Assembly (NCBI GenBank): GCA_037074705.1
Contig: JAYJMR010000024.1
Span: 124,001 to 188,000 of the forward strand
Reading direction: 5' to 3'
Source: Zhengitettix transpicula
Taxonomy: Eukaryota; Arthropoda; Insecta; Orthoptera; Tetrigidae
DNA: 64,000 bases
Positions within the stretch are counted from its first letter, which is position 1; each line of letters opens with the position of its first letter. Shown piece by piece: positions 1 through 12,639 of the stretch. A model generated the notes under the pieces. The model saw only the letters and a program-made list of their open reading frames with translations, had not been told where the DNA came from and did not search any database. The position numbers and the translations under genes are program-made.

Positions 1-257
1 GATTAGGCTGTACTCTTAAAATGATTAAAATATTTGTTTTCAAATGTTTTAATCACTTCTGTGTGAAGATAATTGTAATGGATTATAAAAGTTACAAAAA
101 AATTACAAATCAATAATTTATCTCATCTCGTATGAGAGGTATAAACTTTTAACTACATTTTTTTGAAGAATCCAGTCTGACTATTATTTAGTTTGAATAT
201 CATTTTTTTTTAAAAAAAACACCACTTTCAGTCGTTTAAAATCCATTTAATGTAATG

Positions 258-640
258 AATAAGAAAGATAGCCAATACAGACAAAAAAAAGAGTAATATA
301 AATACCACACAACGTTTCTGGGATCCTTGTGCCTTTCGTCAAGGAGCTAAGAAGAGCCTAGAGCGACACAACTGCACTGCATAATGAATAAGGAAGATAG
401 ACACAATAGGGTAATATAAATAGCACACAACGTTGTCCCCTTTCGTCAGGTGCTAAGAAGAGCCTTTGAGCTTTTGAATGTGTGGTCAACTGGCCAGTGC
501 AGTTGTGTCACTCTAGGCTCTTCTTAGCACCTGACGAATGACACAAGGATCCCAGAAACTTCGTTGTGTGGCATTTATATTACCTTTTTTTTTGTCTGTA
601 GTGGCTATCTTTCTTATTCATTATTTTCAATCAGACGTTT
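258..640. mobile_element. Foldback family A, copy 1
   Basis: The left half contains two direct copies (258-378 and 379-470) of a segment that includes ACCACACAACGTT and GAAGAGCCT. The right half (about 500-625) is their reverse complement. The same family recurs at 9610-9790, 11855-12078, 38576-38690, 40068-40560 and 44655-45195, so it is a dispersed hairpin-forming element rather than a local accident. No transposase is visible. It is probably non-autonomous. Confidence 0.7.
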
Positions 641-691
641 TTTTTTTTTTTCATTTTTCCTTTTAATTTAATCCCTTATATTACATACAAT

Positions 692-885
692 CCAGAAGCT
701 TTCGGCATAACAGCCAGCCATATTCACCTAACATTAAAACGTTATTTTACATCCATTCCCAGCAAAAATATAATATCAATGTCTAATATTAGGCGTACAG
801 AAATTGCTGGGAATTGATGTAAAACAACGTTTTAATGTTCGATGTTGATGTAGATGAATATAGCTATTATGCCGAAAGCTTCTGG
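692..885. repeat. Short foldback element
   Basis: The arm at 692-766 begins CCAGAAGCTTTCGGCATAA and its reverse complement ends at 885. The arms match for about 75 bases with small differences and a loop of about 35 bases. Such a hairpin fits a MITE-like element. Any open frame here is a by-product. Confidence 0.7.
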
Positions 886-964
886 AATTTATATATATAT
901 AACGAATTAAATAAAAAAGGGAGTTTTTACGACTGAAAGAGGTGGTTTTTTTTAAAAGATAATT

Positions 965-3900
965 TAACATAATTTGATTTTAGAGCTTTAGCAATGAATG
1001 GTCTCTCACCTCACAAAGATTTTGTAACCTTAATGGTTCAAGGCTTCCACAAAATTCTTGGTCTTGAATATACCGAAAGGCGCACTTTATATATAAATAT
1101 GAAGAATAGTCTACTGTATACTGTGCACACTAATGTACTGTACGTGCAATGATAGTTTCATAATGTTACTGCAATGGGAACAAAAATAAATAAAACAACG
1201 AACTCACTGTTTACGCGCCACTAACTTCAAATTTCATAGATATATAAAGAAGAATTGCACAGAGTACATTTGCAACGATTAAGTATCTCACTTAAGATAG
1301 TCCATTCAAAGATCTTTAAAATTATGTGTATTTTTTTCCTGACTTTTCAGACCAATAATTACTATTTTGCTTCTGTGTTACTTAATAGATATTATCATTC
1401 ATGAGAAATTAGTCTAAATTGGTGGCATGACATGGAATATTTAAAAATAGACAAAATAAAACAGAGGAAAAATAGATTTAATTGTCCTTGTCAAATTACC
1501 GAATTTTACGTCTTTCTCTGAGAAATTATTCCCAGCATTCATCGCTCCACACCTGAGCATTCAAGACTGTCCGCGTCGTTCATTTGTTTGTGGCGGGAAG
1601 TTGCAATTTATTTAATTATTCTTTATTTCTTACTGCTCAAGTGGTCACTTATCCGAAGTTATTGGTTAATATTAAATTCTGCGGCGATATAATATGGAAT
1701 ATGAGATATTTCCACCACATTGATTAAGAATCTACGAGAAGTAAGTACTTAACCAATAGCAACTGTGCATTCGTAATAATAATATTTTTATTTCCGCGCA
1801 CTGTTGTTTAGGCCTTCAATATTCTAAACGTTGAGATATCTTACCAACTAATTACAAATTAAAGATTGAAGGTTTTCCTGTGAATACGACCGAATAAAAA
1901 TTTCATTCGTTTCCAACAATGTAATTTCGTTAGATAGCAACGGGAGTAATATTTTGGACTCGTCGCTTCCAACCAGGAGGAGATTAGATTCGCCGCTTTC
2001 ACAAGAGAAAGTACATTTACAGCCGGAATATGAGGATTGAGGAAGTAAGACGAAAGTTACTATTTAATGAAATTACACCGTTGGAAACCCGACAAGTTTT
2101 TCTTAATTAAATAATTGTTTTGTGATCACCTTACGCAGCTTTGAATTTAGGTAAGTTAAGAATCTTTGTTTATTATTTGCAGAACATGTAAAGTCAGTAA
2201 TTGCGTTATAAGTCTCTCTTATTTTGTCTTATCAAGAAATATATGTGTCCTACGCAAGCTTAAACACTTACTTTATTTTCGAACAGTCCGAAATTCTTCA
2301 AATGTTCACATTTATGCTTTAAATAGCACGTAATTCTTGAACTGTGTGATAGTCGTGTATAGATATAGCAGAGTGATTAAGAAAATGAAAATTTCACGTA
2401 CCCCTATGAAGTGATTCATATCTTTATCAGTTTTATTTACGAACGTAGAGCGTTCACAAGCGAAATATTCTAAAAAAAAAACGAAATTAATATTTTTATG
2501 AAGACTGTCGTTTGTTGTTTTATATTAATCGTATTTTTCAATATATTTGAGTGTAGAAAACGATCTGTGATCGTAATCAAACTCTTATGCTTTTATGCTA
2601 TATATCATATGGTGAGTCACAATCAAAATCGTTCAATTTAAAGAATTCCAATGGTTGGATACTAAATTTAAGGGCATTTGCGAGGAAGTATAATCAAGTA
2701 GAAAGTGCAGGGTTCTATAACAGGGTAGTTTATATTTTGCTATGGTGGGAAGCTTGAATATGCAAGCTGTCTCAGGGAAACTGGAAATTAAAGGTTCCCT
2801 CGTCATCCTGGTACCAGCATGAAATTAATTCGTGGCTTTGTTACTGTTCATGCCGCAAAACGAAATGAAATGAAATTATCTATACTTACGTTTGAGCAGA
2901 GTAACATACGCTCCTGCTAAGAAGCCTTGCTGCATAATGCCAACATTTCAGTCTGCTGTTTGTCTCTCAAATGTCGACGAAAAACAAATATAAGTTTTTA
3001 TAAAACAACCAATTTTGTGGGCCCCCTCTCAGATACTTATTTTCAAAACTCAAAAAGACGTATAAGTTGTTCTATTAACAAATACAATAATTGGAAGCAT
3101 TATACTGTGCATGTGTTCAAGGTTGATTTTCCACATTACAATTACTCCAACTGCTTATTCGGTGCATAAAATTAATATAATTATTTTTTTCAACTGCAAA
3201 CACAGTTCATTAAAAAATATCATGTTATAATTAGTCAGAAAGTGAAACATAGTTAACAACTCATTTCAAATTATAGATTAACCTGCCATCAGGAATACTG
3301 ATAGATTCATTAATTAGGTCTTTGTTACCTAGGACCATAAACAAAACATGAAGGTGTGTATATAAATATAATTAAACATGTTGCTGTTTTTCGATTTTGA
3401 ATTGTTTTTAACAAATAAGTCAAATTTTCTAGTTTTGATTGAAGAATGTAACCATAAATTGTGTATTTAAATTTTTATCATCAACCTAAAATAAATTCAA
3501 TTGGACATATGATGACGAATGGCCTACACAATAAGCTAATTTGACCACAAAGTAAAATATATTTTTCTAAAAGTAAAAATGTTTTACTTTGCAACTGATT
3601 AAAACCTGGAGTGTTTGATGAACTATAGTAAATTAATATAAATCAGTCTTAAAACAATTAAACTATTCAAATATTTAAAGAATAAAAACACTTCATATTT
3701 TAGTTGTCTTGTCAATAATAGTTTTACATAAGAACACTTTCTGTAGCTGTTAAACTTAAGTATGTAATATGAAACAAATTGCCTTGTCCTTATAATTTAT
3801 GAATAGCCTTCCAATACTGCAGTGTATAAGGACTAATGTATGCTGACAACATGCCACTGCAAAAAAAAAAAGGAATGTGTCATATATTATGACAATCTGG

Positions 3901-5579
3901 CTGTCGTCTCTGTAGGTTAAGGTTCTCACAGGGTTATCAAGCCAGAAAGTAAAATAATATGTACATATATACGAAAGCTGTTCACGAAAAAATAAATTTT
4001 AAACCCACTGCAAACAATTCAGCCTATTTGAACACACAGGATCCATTAATCTATACTTCCAAAGAGTAATTTGTGAAGCATTTTGTTGCTCACTGAAAAT
4101 ATTTTTTGGAGATATATGAAAAAAAATTTTAGTAGCCCTGTAATATTTTTGTATATGCAAGATAGAGTTTGTTAGAGAACAGACAAGGGAAAGATTTACG
4201 TCATGAGTATTGAAGATGTGCATAGCTAATTTCATTATATGGCTCGTGATGTACTTTCATTCCAAATATGTTTAGGGAATTTGATATTTATTGTGTAAAT
4301 TATATTAAAGTAATAAAGATATTTAACTGAAAAAATTATGAATAGTTTTTCCACATTTATATTGAACTTGTGTATATTTTTTTTACAGTTTACTCTAATA
4401 GTGTGTGTTTCTCTGGAAGTTTTATTTGGCATATTCCAAAAGCTGGTTTGAAAATGTGGCTACTCATATTTGAAAATGCTTGCATGTTGTAAATATTATG
4501 AAATGGGTCACAACTATACATATCATAGCTTAAACTGACTTATTTCACTCAACTAATTTAATTATGTTCTTGTACTGCTTCATATTCAGAGGAATTGCAT
4601 GATGCTATCGAATAATTATGTAGGTCCTCAACCAGAATGACTCATCTTATTCAATATTATAATTGACTCATCTTCTCGGAATTCTAACCAAGTAACCAAT
4701 TGTATTCATGACATCTTGTGACAATTTGTTTTAATTGTTGTAAGGCAGAATGCCTATAAGATACTCGTAATACTTAATAGAAATTGGTGCAATTTCTTGG
4801 AAACCATATACGTCTAGAATGTGGGATATTTGACTATACTTATATTAATACAATGTTATCATTCAATTTTAATTTAAAATAGCATATATTTGTAAATAAT
4901 TTTTTTTAAAATATAGAGTATTATTTGGGAAAGTTCCACTTCTCTCACTACTTTTACATGCTGGTGACCTAAAGTCGTTTAGTTGTCGTGGGATAGACTG
5001 GACCTAGCCACTCACTTGTTTGATGTTTAATTTAACTAAGTGAGAAATTATCATTTATTTATACATATAAACAATTTTATAGCTGTTGCAAGGATCCACC
5101 AAAACTTTTTCCAGACTGTCTTTTTCACATGCCAGACTGACGAAGACTATCCCAGGCAATTCTGTCCATCACAATAGTACGGCCGGGCCCCAACCCTAAC
5201 TAATCAAAAACATTCTTAAATATGCACATTGCCTACTTGCCTTGAGAAAATTTGCTTTCCAGTGATGATAAAATTACAAACACTTTATATTTATTTAACA
5301 TTTGTGGAGGAACAAGTACAGAGAGAAACATGAAACATTAGAATATTATTTTATTCAAAACTTAATGTTATAATATAAAACAAAATATCTTATAATAATT
5401 AGATAACATTTTATCACATCATTTTCAGTACTTCAAACATGAAGACAAATGTTCAGTTCTACACAATATATATTTCTGTAACTACATGGTGAAAGAAACC
5501 ATAATAATTACCTAATACACACATTTCTAAAAATAATCTATGAAGTATTTACAGCATTTAAATAAGATAATTTAATGGA
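965..5579. other. AT-rich intergenic DNA downstream of HGSNAT
   Basis: About 4.6 kb without a supportable gene. Short open frames at 2927-3169, 3999-4235 and 4235-4432 are AT-rich, lack recognisable domains and have no splice-site support. The segment nearest 5579 should contain the HGSNAT 3' UTR. I see nothing else distinctive apart from homopolymer runs. Confidence 0.5.
5350..5355 (-). promoter_or_regulatory. Candidate HGSNAT polyadenylation signal
   Basis: TTTATT on the plus strand is AATAAA on the minus strand, about 225 bases past the HGSNAT stop codon. Further matches occur nearby in this AT-rich DNA (for example near 5290), so the choice is tentative. Confidence 0.35.
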
Positions 5580-5758
5580 TTATATGGAGATGTATATTTC
5601 TTTTCGGTGAAGGAAGTAAGCAATTAACATCCATAATGCAGAACCCCAAAGATTCATGAACAAGTGTTCTGCATGGGTGTTTGTAAAGGACTCCCAGCTC
5701 CAAGGAAACATGTTCTTCGTCATCTCGTGCCCGACATACAGAACAATTGAGTTCATAC
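5580..5758 (-). CDS. HGSNAT: HGSNAT last coding exon
   Basis: Acceptor ATTCTCCAG. It encodes [20 protein letters not shown], then [19 protein letters not shown] and a TAA stop at 5580-5582. This is the usual C-terminal helix and short basic tail of HGSNAT. Confidence 0.95.
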
Positions 5759-8700
5759 CTGGAGAATATAAATAAATATGAACATTTTCATAGGTTTTAA
5801 CTACTTGAATGATATTTCAGTTATGATGGCAGTAAAGTAATGATATGAATTAATTTCCTCAAGTAATAACAGCAAAACTTATCAAGTTCAGTTCAAAAAT
5901 CACAAATAATACGACATGGTTGACCATTCAGCAAAGTTTTTATATATACACTAAGTGAAAATGTTAAGAAATATTATAAATGAAGGCAAAGTTTACCTGT
6001 CCCTAAAGTTAGGCTCTTTCCAACTCTTGTGACTTTATGAATATATCCAATAAAGTTTAGATACATACAAAAAAAAATTGTCCTATTTAGGTATATACTG
6101 TGATGTAAGTATAAGCTAAGGACTTTATTTAATATTTTTTTCATCACTTTTAGTAGGAGTTTCAAAGAGACTTTAATTTATTCTTGTTGAATAATCACAA
6201 ATAAAAAAATTGACATTTATCAAATTTGATTTCATTGTGATTATCAATATAATTGTTCCCTTTAATTTAAAGAATTAGGTTTTGAAGCTACACACATAAT
6301 TTAATTGCATTAGCTTCAGTGGTTTAGAAGATATTGGTACCCAAATATACAAAAGTTTAGTTTGCAGAAAAAAGTAGATGAGGCTCATAAGCACACATTT
6401 TTAAAAAACAATTTACAAGCTGAAAACGTATACAAACCCATAAATAATTATTAATATTACATTTTTATGAATATCACTTACAATGTACATAATATCTAAA
6501 CTTTGCTTAATTGTCAACCATGAATATGAATATTGGCGTTGCTCCAAGATGGAGTTCGCACTTGACAACGCTCCGCTACGTCTTCTACTACTGCACATCT
6601 AAACACATAATACTATTTTTTGCAACCTATATTAATGTTTGTGATTTTTAAACAGTGCATTAATTCAAATTTTGAATTTCTAAATTTTTACTACATACAT
6701 ACAACTTTATCCTAAGAATAGATGGTTTACCTAAAATTGAGAGTTGGTGTCACCGTATTGGGCAGGACACAGTTCAAATATTCAAAGGCACAAGCCTCTT
6801 TATTGAACCTCTGAAAATTTGAATTGTTTCTCCCTCTTCAACATGACAATACTGGTGCTTAATTTCAGGTAAGCCAATGTATTGTCACTCTCTCTTTCCT
6901 GTCATTACAAATTATTTGACAATGCCAATGTGTACATAATGAACTTTTTTTTGATGTTGATTTGTTTCTTTAAAGAACCAATTTTGGTTTTTATTTCTTT
7001 TTATAAACTATTTGAAATGATTTATACTAATAACCTGCATAGTTGAATGGGGCTCCTGACCACCAACACTTTTCATCAACGACAACGTACAAGCCCACAA
7101 GAAGAAGGAAAGCAAAGCTCGCATTCACACATACAAATGATAGTGACCATAAGTTTTTGTTCACAGGGATTATGCCATCATTCTGAGTAAAATTGCACAA
7201 AATTCCTGCAATCACACCCTGAAACAAAAACATTTCATTGAAGACAACAACAAAGATTGAAGTATTGTGTGATATTTAATACCTTTCTTTTTAATATCAC
7301 ACTTTGCACATACAAAAGTTGAAAGCCATAGGAAATATTTATGGTTGAGGAGACAAATACAAAAATAAAACTATTGGTAGTAGTAAATCATGAAACACAC
7401 TTACCAAAAGCAAACCCCAAGTAAGCCACCTTGATATCCTTTTCAAAGAATAGTTATAGCATTGTAATATGCGTCCAGCTTGCAGGCCCAAATGAACCAG
7501 AAAAACAGTTGTCAATATGCCAAGGAGACCTACATATTGTCAAAACAATTTTTTTTTAAAAATTTTATACCAGCAAATTATATACTTCACTACAATCAAA
7601 TTCTTTTGAACTTAATGGAAGTAAAATTATTAAAGTATAATTAATTATTCAGAATACTCATAAATATTAATTTCATTTGTAGTATTTTGCAAACTTGGTG
7701 ATTGAATTACAGCAGAATACTATCCCAGGATGCACTTAAAAGATTGCACTTAAAACCTGAATAATGTGCTTTGTTTTGTGTAATTACTTTTCACTCTTTT
7801 GTAACTATTGAGCTAAGGAACATTTGTAAAAACAATTTAGTTTTTTTTTAGGTTTTATGCTTCACAAATAGTTTGGAATAGGTTCTGATATTATTTCATG
7901 TCAAAATATTAGTTACATATAAAGAAAAGTAAAAAAAATAGTGGTAAATAAATAGCTTACCTTCAGGATCAAATTGATCTTGTGTCTTATACATTTTTCT
8001 GAAGGTGACTCGTTTATACATATGGGAACTTCCAATAAATTTCCTGTCGATATACCCAGCAGCTCCTCCAGTGCAATTTTCATATTTCCCATGGTCATGG
8101 AGTCCACCAGGACCTAAATAACCTAATGGGCAGCCAGGTACAGGAAGGAAGAAACTAATTGCAATATGAATTGCTAGCAAACATGCAACTACAATCCACT
8201 GGCGCCAAGACTCCAAAATATCTTGCACTATCGTACACCGTCCAAATGCATAAAGTCCTTGCCTTGGCATCAGAAGACTCTCAATTGTACCAATGATCAA
8301 ATAGCTTATGCCTAGACGTTGCAGAACTCCCATAAATCGAAGATCCGTAAGACATGTCTTGGATGAGGACCCAGTGTTCAATATTATGCCCAGTAATATT
8401 AGAATATGGGCACGCTTACAAACCCGTACCAGCACACTTCTTCGAGGCAGAGCATTGCGCAGCTGTATGCGAACTGAAATAGCCATAGAGACACCCATTA
8501 TCCAGACAAACCTGTAATATGATACAGAAAAAATTTAAATTATATTCAGTTTTCAATTTATAAATAATATCTCAAAATTACAATTTCTGTTGCCAAAAAA
8601 GCCTAATATTATGAATTAATTACAGATTTTAAAGTAGATGACTAATACTTTTAAATAATATTGCCAGGAATAATTCATTTTAAAACTATGAATTAATTTT

Positions 8701-11700
8701 TAAGTTTATTTTTCAACTAACCTTTCTTATATAAAAATGATGAAAACAGAAAAATATAGAAATTTTAATTTAAGAAAAAATGCTCTGTCAAATAGTTCTA
8801 TGTTTTGAAGATTTAATCCAAAAGTACCTTAATCTGATAACCATGTGTTAAAACTGGGTGATATTTAAAGTTTTAAATTTTCAAAACACTTAGCTGAAAT
8901 GTTCGCAATATTTATTACACGAAATATTATAATTTTGCTCTTTTTTATTTGTTTTTAAGAAGTTTTTAATGCTGTGTTAAAGCATATTTTTTCTTTTAAC
9001 AACTAATATTATCTACTTAGAATCAACAATTTAATGTAGCTCATGAAATTTCAATATATTATAATATTGCTCTTTTTTATTTGTTTTTAAGAAGTTTTTA
9101 ATGCTGTGTTAAAGCATATTTTTTCTTTTAACAACTAATATTATCTACTTAGAATCAACAGTTTAATGTAGCTCATGAAATTTCAATATTCATCAACCCA
9201 CTTTACAATTGTTTGGCATGTTCCACTAAGACCAATTTTGTCTTATTAAATGAGAAGTTATATATCTAGTTGCATATTGTTACATCAGAATCTTTGTGAT
9301 TTCTTACCATGGAAATACCAAATCAGCCACAGTCAGCCCATTCCAAATTGAATGTTTAAAAAACCAATATTCTCCTCCTCCATAGTTTACAAATATCATG
9401 ATAGCAAGGCATAACCTGATAAAAGAAAACAAATATTATGTATATAAGTATGCATATGCTTTCTTTATAAAGTGTATTCTTTCTCCTATTTGTTTCTGTC
9501 TTTCTGCACTATCCATAGATCCAATACCACCAAATTATAAGTTCCTAACATTGTGTTTATATAGAAATGGAAATATAATACATATGTTTGAAATATAATG
9601 GTAAGATAAAATAGCCAGATGACATAAAGTACCACACAGTGTTTCTGGAAACTTTGTTTCTTTCTTCAGGTGGTAAAAAAAAACTCAAAAACCAAGAGTG
9701 ACACAAACACAAAATACAGTTGACAAACCCAATAAAGTCTGAACTGTGTGTCTGGCTGGTCTGCAGTTCAGGCCTACTAGTGATATATAACAAGCATCTA
9801 AATTGCATTGAAGCCGAACTTAATTATTGAGGACTCACTTCTGTAACAAGTGAATTGTTTCCATGTAATGGTTATACCTGTCTGAAATTTAAATCAATGT
9901 GTTAAAGGTAACATCCCAGAGCATTCCTGAAGGTTGAGATTATCCCTAAAATATCAAAGCTCATGGAAACAAGTTTCAACCATATAAAGTATGACTTTTT
10001 CTTCTTCGCTGATTCCTCAATTGCTAACTCCATCTTTGGGAACTATATAGTTCAGACACAGCTTGAGCCTTATCATCCTCTACAGCATCACTATCCACAT
10101 AGCATTTTTCTTTTTTGTACTGTAGCTTTTCTTCGTCTGGCCAAATATGTGTTTAGTTAGCCTAACCGAGAAGGATTTTAATTACGTATTTTGTCTTACA
10201 TAAAGACCACTTTAAGTTAAGTTACATCTAACTCTCTCTTTCCTATCACAAATTTTGTATTTCTCACATTATTCTTATTTTCTTTATATCAGTAAATAAA
10301 CTTACCCTCTAAAAACATCAAGGGAACGGACCCGGCTCTGTCTACGAATCGATTGCAGCATGTCGTCTCTTGCCGGAAAAGGTAGAACCTCTGATGGACT
10401 GGGGCTGCCTAAATCCTAAATTATATATAAGGTCAGTTACATAAAATTGTAGATTATACAAAATTAGACACTTGTGTAATTGTGTTAAATAATAAAATGA
10501 ATCATTTTCTAACTTTTCTGTAATTAACTGATAATGTGTTAATTAAAATCATAAATTCAAATTACAGCAAATGACTAAAAATTCATACATAAAATAACAA
10601 GGCACAAATTACTGCATTGTGTCACTCAATACTTGATTTACTTGATAATATAGGGTAAAATATTTTAAATTTTATAAAATAATGGGAAACTTTGAAAAGT
10701 TGATTAAAGTTCAAAAAGATTGTACCACTGACACTCACTGGAGTTACTTTCATATAGTAGATCCCTTGTATGAACATACATATAACCAATAATAGTGTCA
10801 GAACTTTAAAATTTTACACAACAATTGTTATTCAATCTTACAATGATAAATTATTGTCTACTCCATATGATGTGACACAATAACATATAAATACAATAAT
10901 ATTAAAATATTTCAAAACATCAGAAGCTGATGAAAATGAATCATGATTGATGCTTAAACAATACTCTGCCCTACATTGTATTTACAAACAATATTAAAAA
11001 CACAAATTGAGGCAATACACTTATTGTTGGACGTGAAAGTTTTCCAACCTTCTTTTACTGATTAACGACTATAAAATTACTAAGTTAAATAAGAAGAAGA
11101 CCCTGCACAAAACTGCACTATGACAAAGATTCTTGCTTACAAATAAATTCATGTTATGATAAACAAAAAGGCATACATACACTTTCAAGTTCTGAGAATG
11201 GCACATTTCTTGCTCTCAAGTTTGCAAGCCACTCAGAGTTCAATATACTTTTATAAATAAAAATTCCCAAATTCCAGATGATTGCAAGCACTAAACCAAT
11301 GACTATTGCTATAAAAACGGCTGAAAATGAAATTATTATTAAAAAGTGAATAGCTAGAATTATTTATATAAAATCATCAGACAAGATAAATAATTAATTA
11401 AATTCTATGTAATTAACTTACGTAAATAGGGATAAATTGGTTTCTCAATAACGTTTAAAAAGCAATGGTTTTCAGATATATTCCACTCATACGAACCATG
11501 TTCTTCAAATGTAAACTCGGAGCTGAAATTGAATTCACCAAATTATTAGTCACTTGAAAGATGTGGGATTGTGGCAAAAAAGGTAACACAATTTCAATAT
11601 TATCTTATTAATAATACAGTTTAAAACAAAAACCAACATCTGAATTTCACTCAAGTTGATGTCATAAATTCTTATTGTATGTGTCACCAAAAAAAATCCT

Positions 11701-12306
11701 TATTCTATACGATTCCTTCAAAAAATCTATGAGCATTATTACATTATTTAATTTAAATTTACCTCGCATTAAATCATAAAAATAAATAAGTTTACTTTTA
11801 CAGACTTTTTTAAGTATTAAAATGAAAAATATGTCTAGTTTGAAAAATAATTAAAAGAAAAAATAGCCAAATACAGGCAAAAAAAAGTGATGATTTAAAT
11901 ACAACACATCATTTCTGGAAACCTTTTGCCTTTGTTCAGGTGTGCAGTTGTGCCGCTCTAGGCTCTTGTGTTTTTAGTTTTATTTGTGCCTGAAGAAAGA
12001 AACGAGGATCCCAGAAACATTGTGTGGCATTTATATAATCACTTCTTTTGTCTGTTCTTGGCTGTATTTCTTTTTATTATTATTTAAGTATTACTTAATG
12101 TGAATTCAAAGTACAAAATATTATGATATAGTTAATTCTGAAATATATGCCACGCACAGTTTCTCATGAAGATCGGTATTTTGTTTTACTTACTGACACA
12201 TGTCATGTTGGTCCACTTCAAAGTAGAATTGCTGAGGATAAACTGTGTTTACTATCAAATGTATGTTGCCTTGAGCGGGAACTTGTTTCCATTTAGCAAA
12301 GTCACA
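5580..12306 (-). CDS. HGSNAT: Heparan-alpha-glucosaminide N-acetyltransferase, nine coding exons, 5' end missing
   Basis: Multi-pass lysosomal membrane enzyme. The family moves acetyl from cytosolic acetyl-CoA across the membrane to terminal glucosamine of heparan sulfate. Coding exons in minus order: 12306-12194, 11522-11422, 11320-11181, 10415-10306, 9415-9308, 8511-7961, 7529-7405, 7218-7035, 5758-5580. All boundaries are GT/AG, the phases agree, and they join to 1611 bases (536 residues plus stop). Diagnostic stretches are [62 protein letters not shown] and YVGHE. The histidine of FFKH (residue 176 of the visible part, bases 9352-9354) matches the active-site histidine of the human enzyme. 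The exon or exons encoding the signal peptide and first lumenal residues were not found; human protein is about 640-660 residues, so roughly 80-120 residues are missing. Strand, family and exon chain are secure. Confidence 0.96.
5759..7034 (-). other. HGSNAT last intron
   Basis: AT-rich intron of 1.28 kb. A small GC-richer patch at 6535-6595 carries a short minus-strand frame with no recognisable domain. I see no transposon ends or conserved motif. Confidence 0.6.
7035..7218 (-). CDS. HGSNAT: HGSNAT coding exon ([11 protein letters not shown] motif)
   Basis: Acceptor TTGTTTCAG, donor TATGCAG|GTTATT. It encodes [28 protein letters not shown] and a hydrophobic helix ending APFNYAG. The donor is weaker than the others, but the join to [11 protein letters not shown] is exactly what the family shows. 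Confidence 0.94.
7405..7529 (-). CDS. HGSNAT: HGSNAT coding exon (membrane helix, LGLQAGRIL)
   Basis: Acceptor ATATGTAG, donor CTTTTG|GTAAGT. It encodes [20 protein letters not shown] and then a basic loop. It matches the human segment around GVQAGKIL, and phases fit on both sides. Confidence 0.93.
7961..8511 (-). CDS. HGSNAT: HGSNAT large coding exon (several membrane helices)
   Basis: At 551 bases this is the largest exon. Acceptor ATTACAG, donor CTGAAG|GTAAGC. It includes [38 protein letters not shown] and [12 protein letters not shown] and ends DQFDPEG. An in-frame methionine near 8498 is internal, since the family alignment continues upstream into the previous exon. Confidence 0.95.
8928..9193. 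repeat. 132-bp direct tandem duplication in an HGSNAT intron
   Basis: The segment from about 8928 to 9059 is repeated immediately at 9060-9193 with a period of 132 bases and only a few differences (for example near 9031 versus 9163). The near identity points to a recent local duplication. It lies between the exons at 7961-8511 and 9308-9415 and does not touch splice sites. Confidence 0.85.
9308..9415 (-). CDS. HGSNAT: HGSNAT coding exon with the active-site histidine
   Basis: Acceptor TTTATCAG, donor CCATG|GTAAGA. It encodes [19 protein letters not shown], then [17 protein letters not shown]. The histidine codon is at 9352-9354; the equivalent histidine in the human enzyme is the acetyl-accepting residue. 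Confidence 0.95.
9610..9790. mobile_element. Foldback family A, degenerate fragment
   Basis: Shares the order of motifs of the family at 258-640: the AAATAGCCA-type end, ACCACACAGTGTTTCTGG, then TTCTTCAGGTGG and GAGTGACACA. Only one arm is clear. It lies in the HGSNAT intron between 9415 and 10306. Confidence 0.55.
10306..10415 (-). CDS. HGSNAT: HGSNAT coding exon (loop and start of the DVFRG motif)
   Basis: Acceptor AATTTAG, donor AGAGG|GTAAGT. It encodes an arginine-rich cytosolic segment ending [10 protein letters not shown], the counterpart of the human RSVDTFRG motif that opens the catalytic membrane domain. Confidence 0.93.
11181..11320 (-). CDS. HGSNAT: HGSNAT coding exon with first core membrane helix
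   Basis: Acceptor CATTTTCAG, donor AAAGT|GTATGT. It encodes a hydrophobic helix ([15 protein letters not shown]) and then a cytosolic stretch ending PFSELES. The junction with the next exon gives [11 protein letters not shown], close to the human SELGSPSR segment. Confidence 0.92.
11422..11522 (-). CDS. HGSNAT: HGSNAT coding exon (lumenal domain)
   Basis: Acceptor AATTTCAG, donor TTAC|GTAAGT. It reads [20 protein letters not shown] and continues to PIYPYL; NIS is a possible N-glycosylation site. The phases fit both neighbours. Confidence 0.88.
11855..12078. mobile_element. Foldback family A copy in HGSNAT intron
   Basis: The left arm (ATAGCCAAATACAGGC ... CATCATTTCTGG) is reverse-complemented by the right arm (CCCAGAAACATTGTGTGG ... 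TCTGTTCTTGGCTGT). It is a near-complete hairpin of about 220 bases inside the intron between 11522 and 12194. Confidence 0.65.
12194..12306 (-). CDS. HGSNAT: HGSNAT, most N-terminal visible coding exon
   Basis: Encodes lumenal N-terminal residues beginning [13 protein letters not shown] and ending FEVDQHDMC. The acceptor is TTTTCTAG and the donor CA|GTAAGT, leaving phase 2. It opens on a cysteine codon with no methionine, so at least one earlier coding exon must exist. Confidence 0.85.
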
Positions 12307-12639
12307 CTAGAAAATACAATTCAGATGAACATAAATAGAAAAAGAAGCTTACAATAAAATAAACATTCACTCACTCAAACATAAGTCAAATAATTTCTCC
12401 GCTTAAATACATAAGCCTCTCTATGTTATATAAATCAAAATTCTGACAGTCTGAATATTAAAACAGGAAATATTAATATTTGTGCCAACAAACAAGTGAT
12501 ACTAACACATTTTGCTTAGATTTACTCAATATACAAGTCATATAAAGTTGAGGTGAAGTTGTGAGGGAACAATAATAATTATTACACAAATATTTCCTGT
12601 TTTATATGGCGTATGATTTTTTTTCATTACTCCAAGGAG

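Larger units (their letters stand above)
200..960. repeat. Composite foldback element with nested inverted repeats
   Basis: An outer inverted repeat (about 205-245 and 905-955, sharing the core CTTTCAGTCGT next to A/T tracts) encloses two further inverted repeats (258-640 and 692-885). No protein-coding frame is seen inside. The arrangement suggests a non-autonomous foldback element that received, or was built from, other hairpin elements. Outer ends are approximate because they lie in A/T runs. Confidence 0.6.

Noticed and set aside
3999..4432. Two minus-strand frames of 78 and 65 codons
   Set aside because: AT-rich, no domain, no splice or promoter support.
6413..6598. 61-codon minus-strand frame starting in a GC-richer patch
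   Set aside because: Lies in the last HGSNAT intron and becomes AT-rich at once; no homology seen.
8308..8517. 69-codon plus-strand frame
   Set aside because: Shadow of the large HGSNAT exon on the opposite strand.
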